Assembly (NCBI GenBank): GCA_028285035.1
Contig: JANQQF010000070.1
Span: 135,011-199,010, forward strand
Origin: Phycisphaerae bacterium
GTDB lineage: Bacteria > Chloroflexota > Anaerolineae > 4572-78 > J111
DNA: 64,000 nt
Direction: 5' to 3'
Part shown: positions 61,346 to 64,000 of the stretch, piece by piece
Layout: each line of letters starts with the position of its first letter
Numbering within the stretch: the first letter of the stretch is position 1
Program-made: the position numbers and the translations under genes
Notes under the pieces: generated by a model
Database searches by the model: none
The model's input: only the letters and a program-made list of their open reading frames with translations
What the model was told of the DNA's origin: nothing

Positions 61346-63784
61346 TTAGTAAAACATTGGGTAGTTGGTTGGATCAGCTTCGTTCATCAACTCGTAGACT
61401 GCTTCGAACACGTTATCTGAGGTGGGTTTGGAGAAAAAGCCGCCGTCTGAGCCGTAAGCGGGACGATGGGCTTGAGCGGTCACAGTAGCTGGGGCCGAGT
61501 CGAGCCAATTATAGCCACCTTGTGCTTCCAATACTTGTTGCATCATAAAAGCCGTGGCCCCACCCGGCACATCTTCATCAAGGAAAAGAATGCGATTGGT
61601 CTTCTTCAATGACTCCACAATCGTGTGATTGATGTCAAACGGCAGTAAGGATTGCACATCGATTACTTCCGCCTCAATGTTGGTTTTGGCTAATAGATCA
61701 GCGGCTTGGAGGGCGATCTGACAACAAGCCCCGTAAGTCACAATTGTCACATCATGGCCGTGCCGTAGAGTTTCGGGAACGCCAATAGGCGTCGTCATCT
61801 CGGCCAAATTTTCGGGCAGGCGTTCTTTCTGGCGATAACCACTCAATACTTCCACAATTAGCCCTGGCTCATCGCTTTGCAGTAAGGTATTATAAAATCC
61901 GGCAGCCCGGACCATATCACGTGGTACCAGAATGTTCACGCCCCGCATCAAGTTGAGGATGCCCGCCATCGGCGAGCCAGAGTGCCATACGCCTTCCAGG
62001 CGATGCCCTCGGGTGCGGATGATGACCGGGGCGGCTTGCCCCCCAGCCGTCCGCCAGCGGAGGGTTGCTAAATCGTCTGAAAGGGTAGACATCGCATACA
62101 GGATGTAATCCAGATACTGAATTTCAGCGATGGGCCGTAAGCCACGTAAAGCCAGCCCCAAGGCCTGACCAATGATTGTCGTCTCTCGAATGCCTGTGTC
62201 GCTGACTCGTAGCGGTCCATACTTCTGTTGCAAGCCAGCCCAAGCTTGGTTAACGCCCCCCAGATAGCCCACATCCTCACCAAAGGCGACCACACGAGGA
62301 TCACGGGCTAAAATTGTATCAAAGGTATGGTTAAGGATTTCAAAGCCCCGGATAGCAGGAGCATCATCAGCATACCTCGGCGTGATCGCAGAAATCTTCC
62401 AAGCAGCGTTGTCTGTCTCACTGTACAAATGGTCACTATAGAGGGCTTGATAGCTTGCTTGTTTCTCATCCTGCCAAGTCATCAAATTTTGCTTGGCGGG
62501 AAGCTGTTCATCCCGAATGGTAAACAATGTCTGCCACACAGCGGAGATCGTTTCCAACTGAGCGGGACGTTTATTTTTAACCAAGCTTTCTCGAATATCA
62601 CGCACAGCCTGGCCGTGAGCCGACTCAGCCTCGATTTGCTCCAGAATTTTGATAATCTCAGCTTGGTCGAGCTTAAAACTTGTTTGCATTGTGGTCAAAG
62701 CCGCATCACGTTCGGCGCTGACAGTTGCCTTGGTGTGCGCCTCAATCTTGATTAATTCAGCCTCAGAAGCAATCCCTTCAGCCAGCAACCAATCACGCAT
62801 TTGCGTCAAACAATCATATTCAGCCTCCCAGTTCAGTCGTTCTTCAGATTTGTATCGCTCATGACTACCCGACGTTGAATGCCCCTGTGGTTGGGTCAAT
62901 TCGGTGACGTGGATAATGGCAGGCCGATGATCTTGTCGAGCTTGAGTGGCAGCCATTTGATAGGTCTGCACCAGTTGAGCATAATCCCAGCCAGGCACGG
63001 TGTACAATGCAAACCCAGCTTCATCTGCGCCCTCACGCTGAAAGCCTTTTAGGACCTTGGAGAGATTGCCGGTCATAATCTGATGATGGCTGGGCACAGA
63101 AATGCCGTAACCATCATCCCAAATCGAAAGCACCACCGGAGCACCTAGCACCCCAATGGCATTTACACTTTCCCAGAACATCCCCTCCGCACAGCTAGCA
63201 TCCCCAATTGTGCCAAAGGCGACCTCGTTGCCATTGTTTGAAAATTGGGTCAAGTTTGCTAACTCATCCAACTCACGATACAACCGTGAGGCGTGCCCCA
63301 GACCAACCAAGCGGGGCATCTGTGACCCCGTGGGCGAGGCATCTGCCGCCGAGTTGACCATCTCAGTTTGATTTTTCCAGCTTCCGTCGGGATTAAGTAA
63401 GCGAGTGGCGAAGTGGGCATTCATCTGTCGTCCGCCCGACATCGGCTCAGCATTGACATCGGCGTGGGCATAGAGCTGAGCAAAAAGTTGCTGTACCGTG
63501 ACTTCACCAACAGCCAACATAAACGTTTGGTCACGGTAGTAACCAGAACGGAAATCACCCTGTTGAAAAGCTCGGGCCATCGCGAGTTGGGGCACTTCTT
63601 TGCCCCCCCCAAAAATGCCAAACTTGGCTCGCCCATTCAACACCTCCCGTCGGCCAATCAAACTGACCTGTCGACTGAGATAGGCAATTCGATAATCCTC
63701 AAGGATTTGGGCATTGGTCAAGCCCAAGTCAGGAAAAGATTCTTCTTCGGGCTGTACGAAAAATGTTAGATGGGATTTGAGCAT
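61346..63784 (-). CDS. 2-oxoacid dehydrogenase E1, fused alpha and beta subunits
   Basis: 812 residues joining the two E1 subunits. The alpha part (about 1-370) has the ThDP segment GTIGDASCAEGMFWESVNAI and DDGYGISVPS. The beta part (about 480-810) has RVVAFGEDVGYLGGVNQAW, VSDTGIRETTIIGQALGLAL and IQYLDYILYAMSTL, then VIIRTRGHRLEGVWHSG. It decarboxylates a branched-chain or related 2-oxoacid with ThDP and passes the acyl group to E2. Most bacteria encode alpha and beta separately, but fused forms occur in some phyla. The ATG at 63784 is six bases after GGAGG. An upstream ATG at 63883 would add about 33 residues with no E1 similarity. The alpha ThDP motif reads GDA rather than GDG. Confidence 0.92.
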   Translation of the reverse strand: MLKSHLTFFVQPEEESFPDLGLTNAQILEDYRIAYLSRQVSLIGRREVLNGRAKFGIFGGGKEVPQLAMARAFQQGDFRSGYYRDQTFMLAVGEVTVQQLFAQLYAHADVNAEPMSGGRQMNAHFATRLLNPDGSWKNQTEMVNSAADASPTGSQMPRLVGLGHASRLYRELDELANLTQFSNNGNEVAFGTIGDASCAEGMFWESVNAIGVLGAPVVLSIWDDGYGISVPSHHQIMTGNLSKVLKGFQREGADEAGFALYTVPGWDYAQLVQTYQMAATQARQDHRPAIIHVTELTQPQGHSTSGSHERYKSEERLNWEAEYDCLTQMRDWLLAEGIASEAELIKIEAHTKATVSAERDAALTTMQTSFKLDQAEIIKILEQIEAESAHGQAVRDIRESLVKNKRPAQLETISAVWQTLFTIRDEQLPAKQNLMTWQDEKQASYQALYSDHLYSETDNAAWKISAITPRYADDAPAIRGFEILNHTFDTILARDPRVVAFGEDVGYLGGVNQAWAGLQQKYGPLRVSDTGIRETTIIGQALGLALRGLRPIAEIQYLDYILYAMSTLSDDLATLRWRTAGGQAAPVIIRTRGHRLEGVWHSGSPMAGILNLMRGVNILVPRDMVRAAGFYNTLLQSDEPGLIVEVLSGYRQKERLPENLAEMTTPIGVPETLRHGHDVTIVTYGACCQIALQAADLLAKTNIEAEVIDVQSLLPFDINHTIVESLKKTNRILFLDEDVPGGATAFMMQQVLEAQGGYNWLDSAPATVTAQAHRPAYGSDGGFFSKPTSDNVFEAVYELMNEADPTNYPMFY

Positions 63785-64000
63785 TGCAAGCCTCCAAGTT
63801 TCATTAACGTCTATAATAAGTTTAAAGACGTTGTGATGAAATTTCTTGGAGGAAATTGACTCTATGGGCGATGGGTTGTGCATTAGCTATTAACCTGAGT
63901 GCGATTTAAGAATTGGCGTTTATATACAACCTTCAATCCTGTCATTTCGACGACGGAGGAGGAGAAATCTTGGTGTTCGGGGCTTGAATTGCTGGCAAAT
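63785..64000. repeat. Window end: no gene; TGTCATTTCGACGA-type repeat
   Basis: No reading frame is supported. TGTCATTTCGACGACGGAGG followed by AGGAGAAATCTT (about 63940-63972) is an interspersed repeat common in environmental bacterial genomes. The promoter of the E1-E2 operon should lie near its left part. Confidence 0.45.

Noticed and set aside
63785..63883. 33-residue extension of the E1 protein
   Set aside because: No similarity to E1 proteins, no ribosome-binding site; the ATG at 63784 has GGAGG in the right place.

Overview
The window most resembles a moderately AT-rich chromosome of a Chloroflexota (Anaerolineae-like) bacterium. This is inferred from gene style, not from a marker tree. 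The pointers are a long SARP/AAA/TPR regulator, a fused alpha/beta E1 of a branched-chain-type 2-oxoacid dehydrogenase, YfhO-like and GT39-like membrane proteins, and secreted proteins ending in a short I-F/Y-L-P-x-x-x-K tail. No rRNA, tRNA, CRISPR array, transposase or phage module was recognised.

Layout. 1-2.7 kb (minus): the start of rpoC, preceded by a tyrosine recombinase gene rather than rpoB, then prfB with its programmed +1 frameshift. 2.9-8.1 kb: a pentapeptide-repeat protein and two large membrane proteins (YfhO-like, GT39-like). 8.2-12.2 kb (plus): a CYTH phosphatase/cyclase-fold protein, the RNA ligase RtcB and an NCS1-like permease whose start codon appears to be ATC. 12.3-17.5 kb: a signalling block (TPR-PAS-GAF kinase, REC-REC protein, REC-kinase-REC hybrid) with no DNA-binding output. 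17.6-20.7 kb: NnrE epimerase, a DUF819 membrane protein and an ICL/PEP-mutase family enzyme. 20.8-30.7 kb (minus): a homoprotocatechuate-type catabolic cluster (aminotransferase, ThDP enzyme, HpaE, HpaD, AraC regulator) interleaved with an HD-domain protein, a beta-helix surface protein and an orphan P-loop ATPase. 31-35.4 kb: a zinc-ribbon protein and the housekeeping set pgpH-ybeY-dgkA plus a YqeY protein. 35.6-42.6 kb: a SARP-type regulator and an uncharacterised trio (esterase, esterase, ATP-grasp).

43-55.5 kb holds the most striking content: three tandem paralogous secreted proteins of about 1,300 residues. Each has a signal peptide, an N-terminal calcium-loop segment, a transglutaminase-like Cys/His core, repeated calcium-loop/beta-sandwich modules, a MAM/jelly-roll-like module, a thrombospondin-type-3-like acidic stalk and the same C-terminal tail. 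Each has its own terminator. Two of them, and the YHYH lipoprotein gene at 57 kb, carry tandem 11-bp direct repeats immediately upstream of a -10 element, which suggests a shared regulon for cell-surface proteins. The rest (55.6-64 kb) is a serine beta-lactamase-like hydrolase, the YHYH lipoprotein, DUF1697 and DUF5519 proteins, and the E2 and fused E1 of a 2-oxoacid dehydrogenase complex.

Gene positions use the start codon best supported by a ribosome-binding site, which in many cases lies inside the longest open frame. Family names come from recognising motifs by eye. No database search was run.
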